From Cohnella rhizosphaerae (GTDB lineage Bacteria; Bacillota; Bacilli; Paenibacillales; Paenibacillaceae): a stretch of 64,000 nt of DNA. Shown piece after piece: positions 55,322-64,000 of this stretch. The DNA lies in NCBI RefSeq assembly GCF_029525575.1, contig NZ_JAPDIA010000007.1, positions 248,001 to 312,000 on the forward strand, given 5' to 3'. Below the pieces are notes generated by a model. The model searched no databases and was not told where the DNA came from. It saw only the letters and a list, made by a program, of their open reading frames with translations. Numbering within the stretch: the stretch's first letter is position 1; each line of letters begins with the position of its first letter. Both the position numbers and the translations under genes were made by a program.

Positions 55322-56873
55322 ATGCGACGCCTGTTAATCGTGGACGACGAACGGATCGAGAGAGAGGGCCTGCGGAACCTGATTCGCAGCTGCCAGCTGG
55401 AGCTGGAGACGCTGACGGCGGAGAACGGGGAGAAAGCCCTCGATATCGTTCGGCGCGAGCCGGTCGATATCGTGCTCACGGATATTAAGATGCCGTTCAT
55501 GGACGGCTTGGAGCTGTCGGAGAGAATCAGGGAAGAAAAGCCGGACATCGAAATCATTATTTACAGCGCTTTCAACGAATTCGAATATGCCAGGCGGGCG
55601 CTTCGCACGAACGTAGCGAACTATCTGCTCAAGCCGATTCAAGTGCCGGAGTTCCTCTCCGCGCTGCGCGAGGCGATCGCCGCCTGCGAGGAAAAAGAGG
55701 CGGGCCGCATGCGCGAGCTGCAGCTGCAGGAAGGCTACGAACGCGGAATCGCCTACGAGCGGGAAAAAATGCTGCTGGACGCGATCAACGCGCCGCGAAG
55801 CGGCAGGCTCCCCGCATCCCCGCCTTCGCCGGGCGCTTCCGGCACGCCGGAGGCGATTCATCTGCTGCTCGTGGAATGCCCGAACCATTTTTTCGATATG
55901 CATAACGACGCTTTTGTCGCGATGCTTCAGGCGTGCGTGACCGATGCGTTCGATTACCTGAACGTGAACGAAAGCCAAAGCATCGTCTTCGTCCGCCATC
56001 CGGCCCCGCTGTCTACGGAGGCGCTCCGGTCGCTGGCCGAGACGATCTCATTAGGCGCCTCCGCGCGCTTCGGCCAGAAGGTAAGCATCGTCGTCGGCGC
56101 GGCCGCAGACGGCTGGGATCGCGTACACGAAGCCTACGGCAGCATCGAGCGGCTGCTGGAATACCGCTTTTTTATGGACGACCGGCCGATCCTCTTTTCC
56201 GAAGCGCAATTTTCCGAAGCCCCCCTTTAACGAAAACGAATTGAACGCGATGGTGGACAAGCTCTACCAGTGCCTGGCGTACCAGGACGTGCAGGGGGCC
56301 AAGTACGGGATCGAGCTGCTGTTTTCTTACCTGAAAACGAAAGGGCATTTCTCGTCGCTCTATACCAAATTCCTCTGCTCGGAGATTTTGTCCAGAGCCC
56401 TGGCGAAGGAGCACAAGAGCCGCCTGCCCGTCATGAACGAGTACCTGGACAAAATATCCCGCTGCGCTTCCCTGCACGACCTGAAACAGGTCATGTTCGA
56501 CATTTTCGATCTCGTCGAAGCGGGCTTCGTCTCCGGGGCCAAAGCCGAATCCGCGAACAAGATCATCGAACAGATCAAGCAGCTTATCGGGGAAAATTAC
56601 GATCAGGACCTCTCCCTGGAAGGCCTGGCGAACCAGGTGTATCTGACCCCGAGCTACCTGAGCTACCTGTTCAAGAAAGAGACCGGGCAAAGCCTGATCC
56701 GATACATTACGCAGGTGCGGATGGAGAAGGCAGCCGAGCTGCTGCGGGATACGAACATCAAGATCGTGGATATTTGCAGTATGCTGGGGTACCGGAGCTC
56801 CAACTATTTCATCCAGTCTTTCCGGCAATATTACGGCGTCACCCCGGCCAAATACAGGGAGGCAACTCCGTAA
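55322..56873 (+). CDS. AraC-family response regulator, one apparent frameshift
   Basis: ATG after GGAAGGAGCGAATCGC. Receiver domain RRLLIVDDERIEREGLRNLI, DIVLTDIKMPFMDGLEL (phospho-Asp about residue 55), LLKPIQ. One extra C at 56220-56225 interrupts SEAQFSEAP, which continues FNENELNAMVDKLYQCLAYQ. C-terminal AraC helix-turn-helix LEGLANQVYLTPSYLSYLFK and GYRSSNYFIQSFRQYYGVTP. About 516 residues. Expected partner of the kinase at 60599. Confidence 0.9.
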
Positions 56874-56970
56874 AAAACCTGTTCAAATCATAAATTTGTG
56901 AGATGGAAGGCGTTTTCACGCTGCTGCTATGATAAATAGGCAAACAAGTTCATTCGATGGAGGTTGGGGC

Positions 56971-58677
56971 ATGCATACAAAAAAATCGACCCTCTTGCTC
57001 TGCTCGACGCTGCTGCTCGGCATGACGGCTTGCAGCAACGGCGGCGGCAACGATGGCGGCGACGGCGGCAATAGCGCCGCGGGCGCTTCGCCAAGCGCGT
57101 CGTCAAGCGCCTCGCAGCAGACTGCCGATTCGAGCGCAGCCGCATCCGGAGAAGATCCGTTCGGCAAATACGCCGAGACGGTCATGGTGTCGCTGGGCAG
57201 ACAGGGCGTATCAGGCAACAACCTGCCTTCCGGCGATACGCTGGAGAGCAACCAATATTTGAAGTACGTCGAGGATCGTCTCAACGTGAAGATCAAATAC
57301 GATTTTTCGGTCGAGGATCTGGACGCCTACAATCAAAAGGTGACGCTGGCCATCGCGAGCAACAACATCCCGGACATCATGGTCGTCGACGAGCAGCAGT
57401 TCCAACGGATGGCCAAGGCGGGCATGCTGGCGGAGCTGACCGACGTCTACGACAAGTACGCGTCGCCGCTGATCAAAGAGTACTACGGCTCCTATACCGG
57501 CGACCGCGTGCTGAACACCGGGCGGATCGGCGGCAAGCTCTACGCGCTGCCCAACACGAACATCGACGGCAACTTCCAGCTGCTCTGGATGCGCAAGGAC
57601 TGGCTCGAGCATCTGAACCTTGCGCTGCCGAAGACCGTGGACGACCTCAAGACGATCATCCAGGCGTTCGTCCAGAAGGACCCCGACGGCAACGGCCAGG
57701 CGGATACGATCGGTCTGCTCGGCGACACGTCGATCGCGACCGACGGCGGCTTCTTCACCTTCGATCCGATCTTTAACGCCTACCACAGCTATCCGAAGAG
57801 CTGGTTCCAGGATGCCGACGGCAATGTCGTGTACGGCTCCACGACGCCGGAGACGAAGCAGGCGCTCGGCGTGCTGCGGGAGATGTACGCGCAAGGCCTG
57901 ATCGACAAGGAGTTCCTGACGCGAAAATGGGAGGACAACGCCGGTCTCGTATCCAGCGGCCGCGCGGGCATCCTGTTCGCGCCGTGGTTCGCCGGCTGGG
58001 CGATGTCCGACGCGGTCAAGGCGAATCCGAAGGCGGACTGGGTGCCGCTCGCGGTGCCGCTCGACGACGCGGGCAAGCGCAATATCGTGCCGTCGGTCCC
58101 TTCGGGCTCGTTCCTGGTCGTCAAGAAGCAGGCGAAGAACCCCGAGGCCGCGATCAAAATTTTGAACGTAGAGTACGAAGGCATCCGCCTGATCGACCCC
58201 GCCGCGCAGGAGCTTTATAAAGGCCTCGGCGTAGGCTGGCTGAACTATCCGCTGAACCTGCAGCTGGACTTCCAGGATTCGCTGGCGCGGGACGTGCCGA
58301 TCTACGACAAGGTCGTACAGGACAAGGACAAGACCGGCCTGCCTGCGCGCATCCTGCCCCGCGTCGAGTCGGTGCTGAAGAACCAGGAGAATCCGAAGCA
58401 GGACATGGCGGCTTACGCCGATTCGCTGGCCTTCTACACGGCGGCGGCGGTCACCGGCGCCAAGGAGCTGAACAAGGTGGAGCCCGCGTACTACGGCAAG
58501 ACCGAGACGATGCTCAAGCGCGGCGCCAACCTGGATAAGCTGGAGAACGAGACGTTCCTGAAGATCATTACCGGCACGTCGCCGCTGGACGAATTCGACA
58601 GCTTCGTCTCCACGTGGAAGTCCATCGGCGGCAACGAAGTCGCCAAGGAGATCAAGGAGGCGCTTCAGGCAAAGTAG
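56971..58677 (+). CDS. Extracellular sugar-binding lipoprotein, cluster III
   Basis: 568 residues from ATG 56971 after GATGGAGGTTGGGGC. Lipobox GMTAC (Cys about 20) with a long Gly/Asn/Ser tether, then a family-1 binding fold (YLKYVEDRLNVKIKYDFSVE; ASNNIPDIMVVDEQQFQRMA; QKDPDGNGQADTIGLLGDTS). The upstream gap contains AAATTTGTGAGA, similar to the repeats before the GH38 gene. Feeds the permeases downstream, though a terminator stands between. Confidence 0.92.
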   Translation: MHTKKSTLLLCSTLLLGMTACSNGGGNDGGDGGNSAAGASPSASSSASQQTADSSAAASGEDPFGKYAETVMVSLGRQGVSGNNLPSGDTLESNQYLKYVEDRLNVKIKYDFSVEDLDAYNQKVTLAIASNNIPDIMVVDEQQFQRMAKAGMLAELTDVYDKYASPLIKEYYGSYTGDRVLNTGRIGGKLYALPNTNIDGNFQLLWMRKDWLEHLNLALPKTVDDLKTIIQAFVQKDPDGNGQADTIGLLGDTSIATDGGFFTFDPIFNAYHSYPKSWFQDADGNVVYGSTTPETKQALGVLREMYAQGLIDKEFLTRKWEDNAGLVSSGRAGILFAPWFAGWAMSDAVKANPKADWVPLAVPLDDAGKRNIVPSVPSGSFLVVKKQAKNPEAAIKILNVEYEGIRLIDPAAQELYKGLGVGWLNYPLNLQLDFQDSLARDVPIYDKVVQDKDKTGLPARILPRVESVLKNQENPKQDMAAYADSLAFYTAAAVTGAKELNKVEPAYYGKTETMLKRGANLDKLENETFLKIITGTSPLDEFDSFVSTWKSIGGNEVAKEIKEALQAK

Positions 58678-58702
58678 CATTCGCGCTCGTTAAACGTGAT
58701 CA

Positions 58703-58740
58703 GGGGCTGTCCGGCAAGTCAGGTCAGCCCCTTCTTTTTT
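58703..58740 (+). terminator. Terminator between binding protein and permeases
   Basis: GGGGCTG-(15)-CAGCCCC followed by TTCTTTTTT. Partial read-through would yield far more binding protein than channel, a known pattern in ABC importer operons. Confidence 0.8.
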
Positions 58741-58771
58741 GAATCGAATCTAGCGCATAGGTGGAGATGCA

Positions 58772-59662
58772 ATGAATAACCGATCGTTTATCCGTCACTA
58801 CCATTTCATGCTGCTGCCCGGCATCGCTTTGTTGCTCGTGTTCAGCGTCATCCCGATGGTCGGCATCGTCATCGCGTTCCAGGATTTCCAGCCGACGCTC
58901 GGCATCTTCCGCTCGGATTGGGTCGGCTGGGAAAATTTCCAGTACATGTTTGACTTGCCGGACAGCCGCACGATTTTCGTCAACACGCTGTCCATCGCGT
59001 CCTTAAAGATCGTGGCCGGCATGGCCGTTCCGTTCGTATTCGCATTGATGCTGCACGAAGTCATGAACATGAAGTTCAAGCGCATCGTCCAGACGATCGT
59101 TTATTTGCCTCACTTTATGTCCTGGGTCATTCTATCCGGCATTTTGGTTAATCTGCTGAGCCTGGAAGGCATCGTCAATCAGATCGTCCAGTGGTTCGGC
59201 GGCCAAGAGATCATGTTCCTGCAGAGCAATTCCTGGTTTCGGGTCATTCTGGTGGCGAGCGACGTCTGGAAGGAATTCGGCTTCAACACCATTATTTATA
59301 TTGCCGCGCTGACCTCGATCAACGCGAGCCTGTACGAGGCTGCCGCGATCGACGGCGCCAACCGCTTTCAGCGGCTGCTTCACATCACCATACCCGGGTT
59401 GCTCCCCACGATCATCCTGCTGGCGACGCTCAGTCTGGGCAACGTGCTGAACGCCGGCTTCGAGCAGATTCTGAACCTGTACAATCCCGTCGTCTACCAG
59501 TCCGGCGACATCATCGATACCTACGTCTATCGCGCGGGCTTGCTGGAGATTCAATACGGCCTCGCTACCGCCGTCGGCTTGCTGAAGTCGATCGTCAGCT
59601 TCCTCCTGATCGCCGTCTCTTACTTGCTCGCCGCCCGTTTTGCCAACTACCGCATCTTCTGA
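58772..59662 (+). CDS. Sugar ABC transporter permease, LplB type, cluster III
   Basis: 296 residues, ATG after TAGGTGGAGATGCA. HFMLLPGIALLLVFSVIPMV first helix; EAA loop YEAAAIDGANRFQRLLHITI; ends LLAARFANYRIF. First channel half of the third importer. Confidence 0.93.
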   Translation: MNNRSFIRHYHFMLLPGIALLLVFSVIPMVGIVIAFQDFQPTLGIFRSDWVGWENFQYMFDLPDSRTIFVNTLSIASLKIVAGMAVPFVFALMLHEVMNMKFKRIVQTIVYLPHFMSWVILSGILVNLLSLEGIVNQIVQWFGGQEIMFLQSNSWFRVILVASDVWKEFGFNTIIYIAALTSINASLYEAAAIDGANRFQRLLHITIPGLLPTIILLATLSLGNVLNAGFEQILNLYNPVVYQSGDIIDTYVYRAGLLEIQYGLATAVGLLKSIVSFLLIAVSYLLAARFANYRIF

Positions 59663-59677
59663 CAGGAGTGACGATTC

Positions 59678-60559
59678 ATGATACGCGGAAGCAGCCGTGC
59701 CGTCGACTGGACGATCTATCTGATCTTGAGCCTGATCGCCTTTTTTTCCATCGCGCCGATTCTTAATACGCTGGCCATCTCGTTCAGCGGCAAAATTCCG
59801 GCGATGGCCGGCCAGGTTTTTTTCTGGCCGGTCGAATTTAATCTGAGCGCTTACGAATCCATCATGCGGGACCGCAATTTTTTCATTTCCTTCGGCGTAT
59901 CGATCGAACGGGTGCTGCTGGGAGGCGCGATCAACTTCGTGATCACGGTGCTGATGGCTTACCCGCTGTCCAGAACCGCCAAGCTGTTTCCCGGCCGGAA
60001 CGTCTACATGTGGTTCGTCATCTTCTGCATGCTTTTCAACGGCGGCTTGATCCCGTGGTACATGACGATCTATTCGCTCGGCCTGCTGGACTCGATCTGG
60101 GCGCTCGTGCTGCCCACGGCGGTGCCCGTGTTCAACGTCATCCTGCTGATGAACTTCTTCAAGGGCATTCCGAAGGAGCTCGAAGAGGCGGCCAACATGG
60201 ACGGCGCGGGTCCCTGGAAAACGCTGTCCGTCATTTTCGTTCCGATCTCGCTGCCGGCGCTCGCGACGGTCACCTTGTTCTCGATCGTCGGCCACTGGAA
60301 CGCCTTCTTCGACGGCATGATCCTGATGCAGCACAAGGAGCATTGGCCGCTGCAGACCTACATCCAACAGCTGATCATCAGCGTGAACTCGATCATGAAT
60401 ACGACCGATCCCGAGGAGATCAAGCGGCTGACCAACATGTCCAGCCAGCTGCTGAACTCGGCGAAGGTCATGGTTTCCATGGTGCCGATTCTGTTGATCT
60501 ATCCTTTTCTCCAAAAATATTTCGTGAGCGGCATCGTGCTGGGCGCGGTGAAGGAGTAA
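59678..60559 (+). CDS. Sugar ABC transporter permease, YtcP type, cluster III
   Basis: 293 residues, ATG after CAGGAGTGACGATTC. EAA loop ELEEAANMDGAGPWKTLSVI and C-terminus PFLQKYFVSGIVLGAVKE. Partner of the preceding permease. Confidence 0.93.
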   Translation: MIRGSSRAVDWTIYLILSLIAFFSIAPILNTLAISFSGKIPAMAGQVFFWPVEFNLSAYESIMRDRNFFISFGVSIERVLLGGAINFVITVLMAYPLSRTAKLFPGRNVYMWFVIFCMLFNGGLIPWYMTIYSLGLLDSIWALVLPTAVPVFNVILLMNFFKGIPKELEEAANMDGAGPWKTLSVIFVPISLPALATVTLFSIVGHWNAFFDGMILMQHKEHWPLQTYIQQLIISVNSIMNTTDPEEIKRLTNMSSQLLNSAKVMVSMVPILLIYPFLQKYFVSGIVLGAVKE

Positions 60560-60598
60560 GATGAAGAGACCATAAGAGCTGGAAGGGCGGATCGACCG

Positions 60599-62299
60599 TT
60601 GCTAGCGAAGTGGGGAAAATCGATCAAACTCAGACATAAGCTGTTCATCTCCTATCTCGCCGTCACTTTGATCCCGCTCTCGATTCTCGGCGTTTATTCC
60701 TATCAGCAGTCCAAAGAAGTGCAGCTGAAGCAGGCGAACGTCGTGCTGCAGGACAATCTGGGCAAGATCGACGACAGCCTGAGCTACAAGTTGCAGCGCT
60801 TCGACGCGGCGATCGAGCTTATCAGCTACAATCCGAACTTCTCCCACATTTTTAACGAAGAATACAAGAGCTACTATACGATGTACCTCGATCTGAAGGA
60901 GATCGTAGACCCGCTTATCAATACGACGACCTCGCTCAACAGCGACATTCAGCGGATCGTCATCTACACCGAGAACAACGTGACCGAACGCTTCAACTCG
61001 ATCATGCCGATCTCTGCCGTGGAGCACGCCTACTGGTACAAGGAAGCGATGGAGACGATCGACACGCGCTGGTATATCGAAAACGGAAAGGTGTTCGGCG
61101 TCAGGCGCATCTTCGGCGACATCAACTACGACAAGAAAAACCTCGTCTACGTGGAGCTTGTCCCGGAATTCCTGCAAGACTCGCTGAATCTGCCCGATCT
61201 GCCGGAAGCCGCGGCGGTCATCGCCGACAGTCGCGGCAAGGTCGTATACGCGAGCGGGCCGGCTTCGGGGCGGATGGGGGACGCCGCGGCCCTCGTCGAG
61301 CGGCGGCTGCAGGGCGCGGCCGACGACCATCCGGAATATCTCTGGCTGCATCGCGAACTGAGAGCGTCCAACTGGTCGCTGTCCCTGATGGTGCCCGACG
61401 ACGCGCTCACGATCAGCCCCTGGAAGATTCTCCGGGCGACGCTCATCATCGAAGGACTCTGCATCGTTGTCCTTCTGCTCGTCGGCTGGATTTTTTCCCG
61501 CGTGTTCGTCCGCCGGATCCAGCGCCTGAACCACAAGATGAAGCTGGTCGAGGAAGGGACGCTGACGATCAGTCTCAAGGTCCACGGAGGCGACGAGATC
61601 GGAGAGCTCGAATCGCGGTTCGGCAAGATGCTGGCCAGCATCAACCAGTTGATCGAAGAAAGCTACAAGAGCAAGATCGTTCAGCGGGAGGCGGAGCTGA
61701 GGGCGCTTCAGGCCCAGATCAATCCGCATTTTCTGTACAACTCGCTGTCGGTCATCAACTGGAAAGCCATCGACGCGGGCGCCGAGGACATCAGCCGGGT
61801 CGCGGGCATCCTCTCGACCTTCTACCGGACGACGCTTAATCAGGGCAACGACCTGATCCTGATCAAGGACGAGCTGCTGAACACGAAGTCATACCTCGAG
61901 ATGCAGCTCATCATGCACGACTACAACTTCGACGTCGAATACGAGGTGGACGACGCCCTGCTGGAGCAGCGGATGATCAAGCTCGTCCTTCAGCCGATCG
62001 TGGAGAACGCCATCGAGCACGGCATCGACCAGAAGCGCGAGGGAAGAGGCATGCTGCGAATCTGCGGACGCATCGAGGAAGACGAAGAGACGCTCGTATT
62101 CACGGTGGAGGACAACGGGCCGGGCATGCCCGCCGGCGTCGCGGAGGAGGTGCTCGTCAAGCAGTCCCGCGGCTACGGGCTTCGCAACGTTCACCAGCGG
62201 ATTCAGGTGCAGTACGGCAGCCGGTACGGAGTCGAAGTCGCGAGCGAGCCTGGCCGGTGGACGCGGGTGAGCGTGACGATCCCGGTCTCCGATGTTTGA
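60599..62299 (+). CDS. Sensor histidine kinase, YesM type
   Basis: 566 residues, TTG start after GGAAGGGCGG. First membrane helix at residues about 15-35 (LFISYLAVTLIPLSILGVYS), an extracytoplasmic sensor of about 240 residues, a second helix (IIEGLCIVVLLLVGWIFSRV), HAMP (RIQRLNHKMKLVEEGTLTIS), His box AQINPHFLYNSLSVINW (His about 376), N-box LVLQPIVENAIEHG, G-boxes VEDNGPGMP and GYGLRNVHQRI. Phosphorylates the AraC-type regulator at 55322 (inference from context). Confidence 0.95.
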   Translation: MLAKWGKSIKLRHKLFISYLAVTLIPLSILGVYSYQQSKEVQLKQANVVLQDNLGKIDDSLSYKLQRFDAAIELISYNPNFSHIFNEEYKSYYTMYLDLKEIVDPLINTTTSLNSDIQRIVIYTENNVTERFNSIMPISAVEHAYWYKEAMETIDTRWYIENGKVFGVRRIFGDINYDKKNLVYVELVPEFLQDSLNLPDLPEAAAVIADSRGKVVYASGPASGRMGDAAALVERRLQGAADDHPEYLWLHRELRASNWSLSLMVPDDALTISPWKILRATLIIEGLCIVVLLLVGWIFSRVFVRRIQRLNHKMKLVEEGTLTISLKVHGGDEIGELESRFGKMLASINQLIEESYKSKIVQREAELRALQAQINPHFLYNSLSVINWKAIDAGAEDISRVAGILSTFYRTTLNQGNDLILIKDELLNTKSYLEMQLIMHDYNFDVEYEVDDALLEQRMIKLVLQPIVENAIEHGIDQKREGRGMLRICGRIEEDEETLVFTVEDNGPGMPAGVAEEVLVKQSRGYGLRNVHQRIQVQYGSRYGVEVASEPGRWTRVSVTIPVSDV

Positions 62300-62493
62300 G
62301 GAACGATACGCTGATGGAGGAACAATGTAAAGCGTAAGAGCCTCCCGCGCCTTCGCTTGAGCTGTGCTCCCCAGTTTCACGACAACCGTATGCGCACAAT
62401 GAGAGATACCTTACTTACACTAACTTCTTGACGCTACCTGACGCTACCGTCGCAGAGACGGCGATCGTGCCCATTGGCGCTTTATCGGGCATG

Positions 62494-62588
62494 GAGTTGC
62501 ACGGTTTTTCCGCGTTACTCCGCTCTCAGGTGTCGTGTACTGCGGAGTTGCACGGTTTTTCCGTGTTACTCCGCTCACAGGTGGCGGT
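62494..62588. repeat. Repeat family C, two units of 51 bases
   Basis: GAGTTGCACGGTTTTTCCGC recurs exactly 51 bases later. Each unit contains GGAGT...ACTCC as an inverted repeat spanning 29 bases around a T5 loop. The second unit abuts the decayed transposase. The 190 bases before it (62300-62493) hold nothing recognisable. Confidence 0.85.
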
Positions 62589-63093
62589 TTCGTCCAATCT
62601 GCATAGCGTCCGAAAGAATCGTATCCGTGTTCGAAAATGTACGTATACGCCGACGGAACCGCCAGCTCGTCCAAGACTCCGAAACGACGCCTGTAGAAAG
62701 CGCGATATGCTGCGGATGAACGGATTGCGTGTTCGCCAAACCGAAGCTCAAATGCAGTAACCGCATGTTGCCCCCGCTGGACGTACGCCCATTTGACGCG
62801 TTGGGCATCGATGGAAGTCGTGGTTGCATCCACTATAGTCAGCGTACCGATTTTGGCGAGGCTTGGTCCGGATAGTCTTCGCCAAGCGCTGTCATGACTT
62901 GCTTATCCAGCGCTTTAAGCGCATTCGCGGGCAGCGACTGCGGCTTACGATGCAGGCTCGAAGCATGGATGGAAGGTAACTGTGTAGATAGCATTAGGGC
63001 GCCCTTTAGGGTCGCCCTAATTTTTCGCTTTTGCAGCTGGTGCAGCACGGCGTAAATCATCAATCGATTAAAAGTACAGGATTTTTTCCTCAA
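62589..63093 (-). pseudogene. Decayed IS4-family transposase fragment
   Basis: On the minus strand AKIGTLTIVDATTTSIDAQR then VKWAYVQRG matches the first catalytic-Asp region of IS4-type transposases (...DATT...WA...), and FGVLDELAVPSAYTYIFEHG then YDSFGRY aligns with the D(R/H)GY region of the second Asp, here EHGY. At least one frameshift lies near 62870, both termini are missing and the family C repeat truncates it. Inactive. Confidence 0.6.
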
Positions 63094-63110
63094 ACATGCT
63101 CATCAGCGTC

Positions 63111-63985
63111 GCGAACCGGTCCAACAGTTGCTGTAAGGGCAAAAAGTTACTTTACAGCTTCGCGAACCGGTCCAAATGGTGATGTAAGGGCAAAAAGTTA
63201 CTCTACAGCTTCGCGAACCGGTCCAAATGGTACTGTAAGCGCAAAAAGTTACTCTACAGGCTCGCGAACCGGTCCAAATGGTACGGTAAGGGCAAAAAGT
63301 TACTCTACAGCGTCGCGAACCGGTCCAAATGGTACGGTAAGGGCAAAAAGTTACTCTACAGCGTCGCGAACCGGTCCAAATGGTACGGTAAGGGCAAAAA
63401 GTTACTCTACAGCGTCGCGAACCGGTCCAAATGGTACTGTAAGGGCAAAAAGTTACTCTACAGCGTCGCGAACCGGTCCAACAGTTGCTGTAAGGGCAAA
63501 AAGTTACTCTACAGGCTCGCGAACCGGTCCAAGTGGTACTGTAAGGGCAAAAAGTTACTTTACAGCTTCGCGAACCGGTCCAAATGGTGCTGTAAGGGCA
63601 AAAAGTTACTCTACAGCTTCGCGAACCGGTCCAAATGGTACTGTAAGGGCAAAAAAGTTACTCTACAGCGTCGCGAACTGGTCCAAATGGTACTGTAAGG
63701 GCAAAAAGTTACTCTACAGGCTCGCGAACCGGTCCAAGTGGTACTGTAAGGGCAAAAGTTACTCTACAGGCTCGCGAACCGGTCCAAATGGTACGGTAAG
63801 GGCAAAAAGTTACTCTACAGGCTCGCGAACCGGTCCAAATGGTACGGTAAGGGCAAAAAGTTACTCTACAGCTTCGCGAACTGGTCCAAATGGTACTGTA
63901 AGGGCAAAAAGTTACTTTACAGCGTCGCGAACCGGTCCACATGGTACTGTAAGGGCAAAAAGTTACTCTACAGCTTCGCGATCGC
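63111..63985. repeat. 51-bp tandem array (family B), 17 full units plus remnant
   Basis: Units start GCGAACCGGTCC and contain CTGTAAGGGC and AAAAAGTTACTCTACAG, giving a CTGTA/TACAG inverted repeat spanning 27 bases. Variation is limited to a few sites (TACTG/TACGG/TGCTG; CTTCG/CGTCG/GCTCG). One unit has an extra A (about 63650) and one lacks an A (about 63753) in the A5 run. The period is a multiple of three, so a 17-residue-repeat frame is open on the minus strand, but it has no ribosome site. Confidence 0.95.
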
Positions 63986-64000
63986 GATGTTCATTTATGA

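Noticed and set aside
62589-63093. Functional insertion sequence
   Set aside because: Both ends of the transposase are missing, the frame is broken, the second catalytic region is altered and no terminal inverted repeats were found.
63111-63985. Gene for a 17-residue-repeat protein on the minus strand
   Set aside because: The frame is open only because the period is 51. It has no ribosome site, is broken by the two A-run indels, and the same unit exists alone as non-coding DNA at 46915-46969.
1-64000. tRNA, rRNA, prophage or replication origin
   Set aside because: I saw no cloverleaf, rRNA segment, phage structural gene or DnaA-box cluster.

Overview
The window looks like chromosome of a high-GC member of the Paenibacillaceae (Paenibacillus/Cohnella type). 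This rests on three ATPase-less CUT1 sugar importers of the LplB/YtcP/lipoprotein type, each with its own YesM/YesN-like two-component pair or membrane AraC regulator, on AGGAGG-type ribosome binding sites, and on GC-rich low-GC-phylum (Firmicutes) gene content. This is inference; no rRNA, tRNA or taxonomic marker is present.

Layout. 1-7.8 kb: sugar-import cluster I (histidine kinase tail, response regulator, two permeases, binding lipoprotein, an unassigned 540-aa protein). 8-11.2 kb, minus strand: a cyclic-di-GMP-I riboswitch with terminator in front of a FapA-type polymerising protein and an HD-GYP phosphodiesterase. 11.3-16.5 kb: a YjgB-like protein, then a glycine-betaine OpuA importer flanked by a GbsR-like repressor and a BusR-like (GntR + RCK_C) regulator. 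16.7-18.1 kb: a TIR-like protein and an amidoligase-like protein converging on one 20-bp-arm hairpin. 18.4-21.6 kb: LacI regulator with nagB and nagA. 21.7-23.6 kb: two very different non-coding-looking tandem arrays. 23.7-28 kb, minus: an operon of an AcoR-type-GAF/PAS/GGDEF/EAL protein, an acetolactate-synthase-like TPP enzyme and a carboxymuconolactone-decarboxylase-like protein. 28.3-42 kb: cluster II (membrane AraC regulator, permeases, binding protein, a large modular heparinase-II/III-type lyase, DegT aminotransferase, deacetylase-like protein). 42-49 kb: small housekeeping and stress genes with MarR/HxlR regulators and clear operators. 49-52.4 kb: copper P-type ATPase, SafE-like membrane protein and FixH/YtkA-like protein. 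52.8-62.3 kb: cluster III (GH38 mannosidase-like enzyme, response regulator, binding protein, permeases, histidine kinase). 62.5-64 kb: decayed IS4-type transposase and a 51-bp tandem array.

The genes point to a soil or plant-litter polysaccharide degrader: lyase and mannosidase cut or trim glycans, the three importers probably share a distant MsmX-type ATPase, and NagAB feeds amino sugars to glycolysis. Two second messengers are visible: c-di-GMP (riboswitch, HD-GYP, GGDEF-EAL) and, by inference, c-di-AMP (BusR).

Two cautions and one highlight. At least 19 apparent frameshifts break 12 otherwise convincing genes; 18 sit in homopolymers of five or more bases and nearly all look like one extra base, so they are probably sequencing errors. 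I annotate these genes across the breaks. The most unusual structural signal is a set of four sequence-unrelated repeat families that share a 51-52 nt period and a short inverted repeat spanning 25-29 nt; two of them form arrays of 17 full units each.
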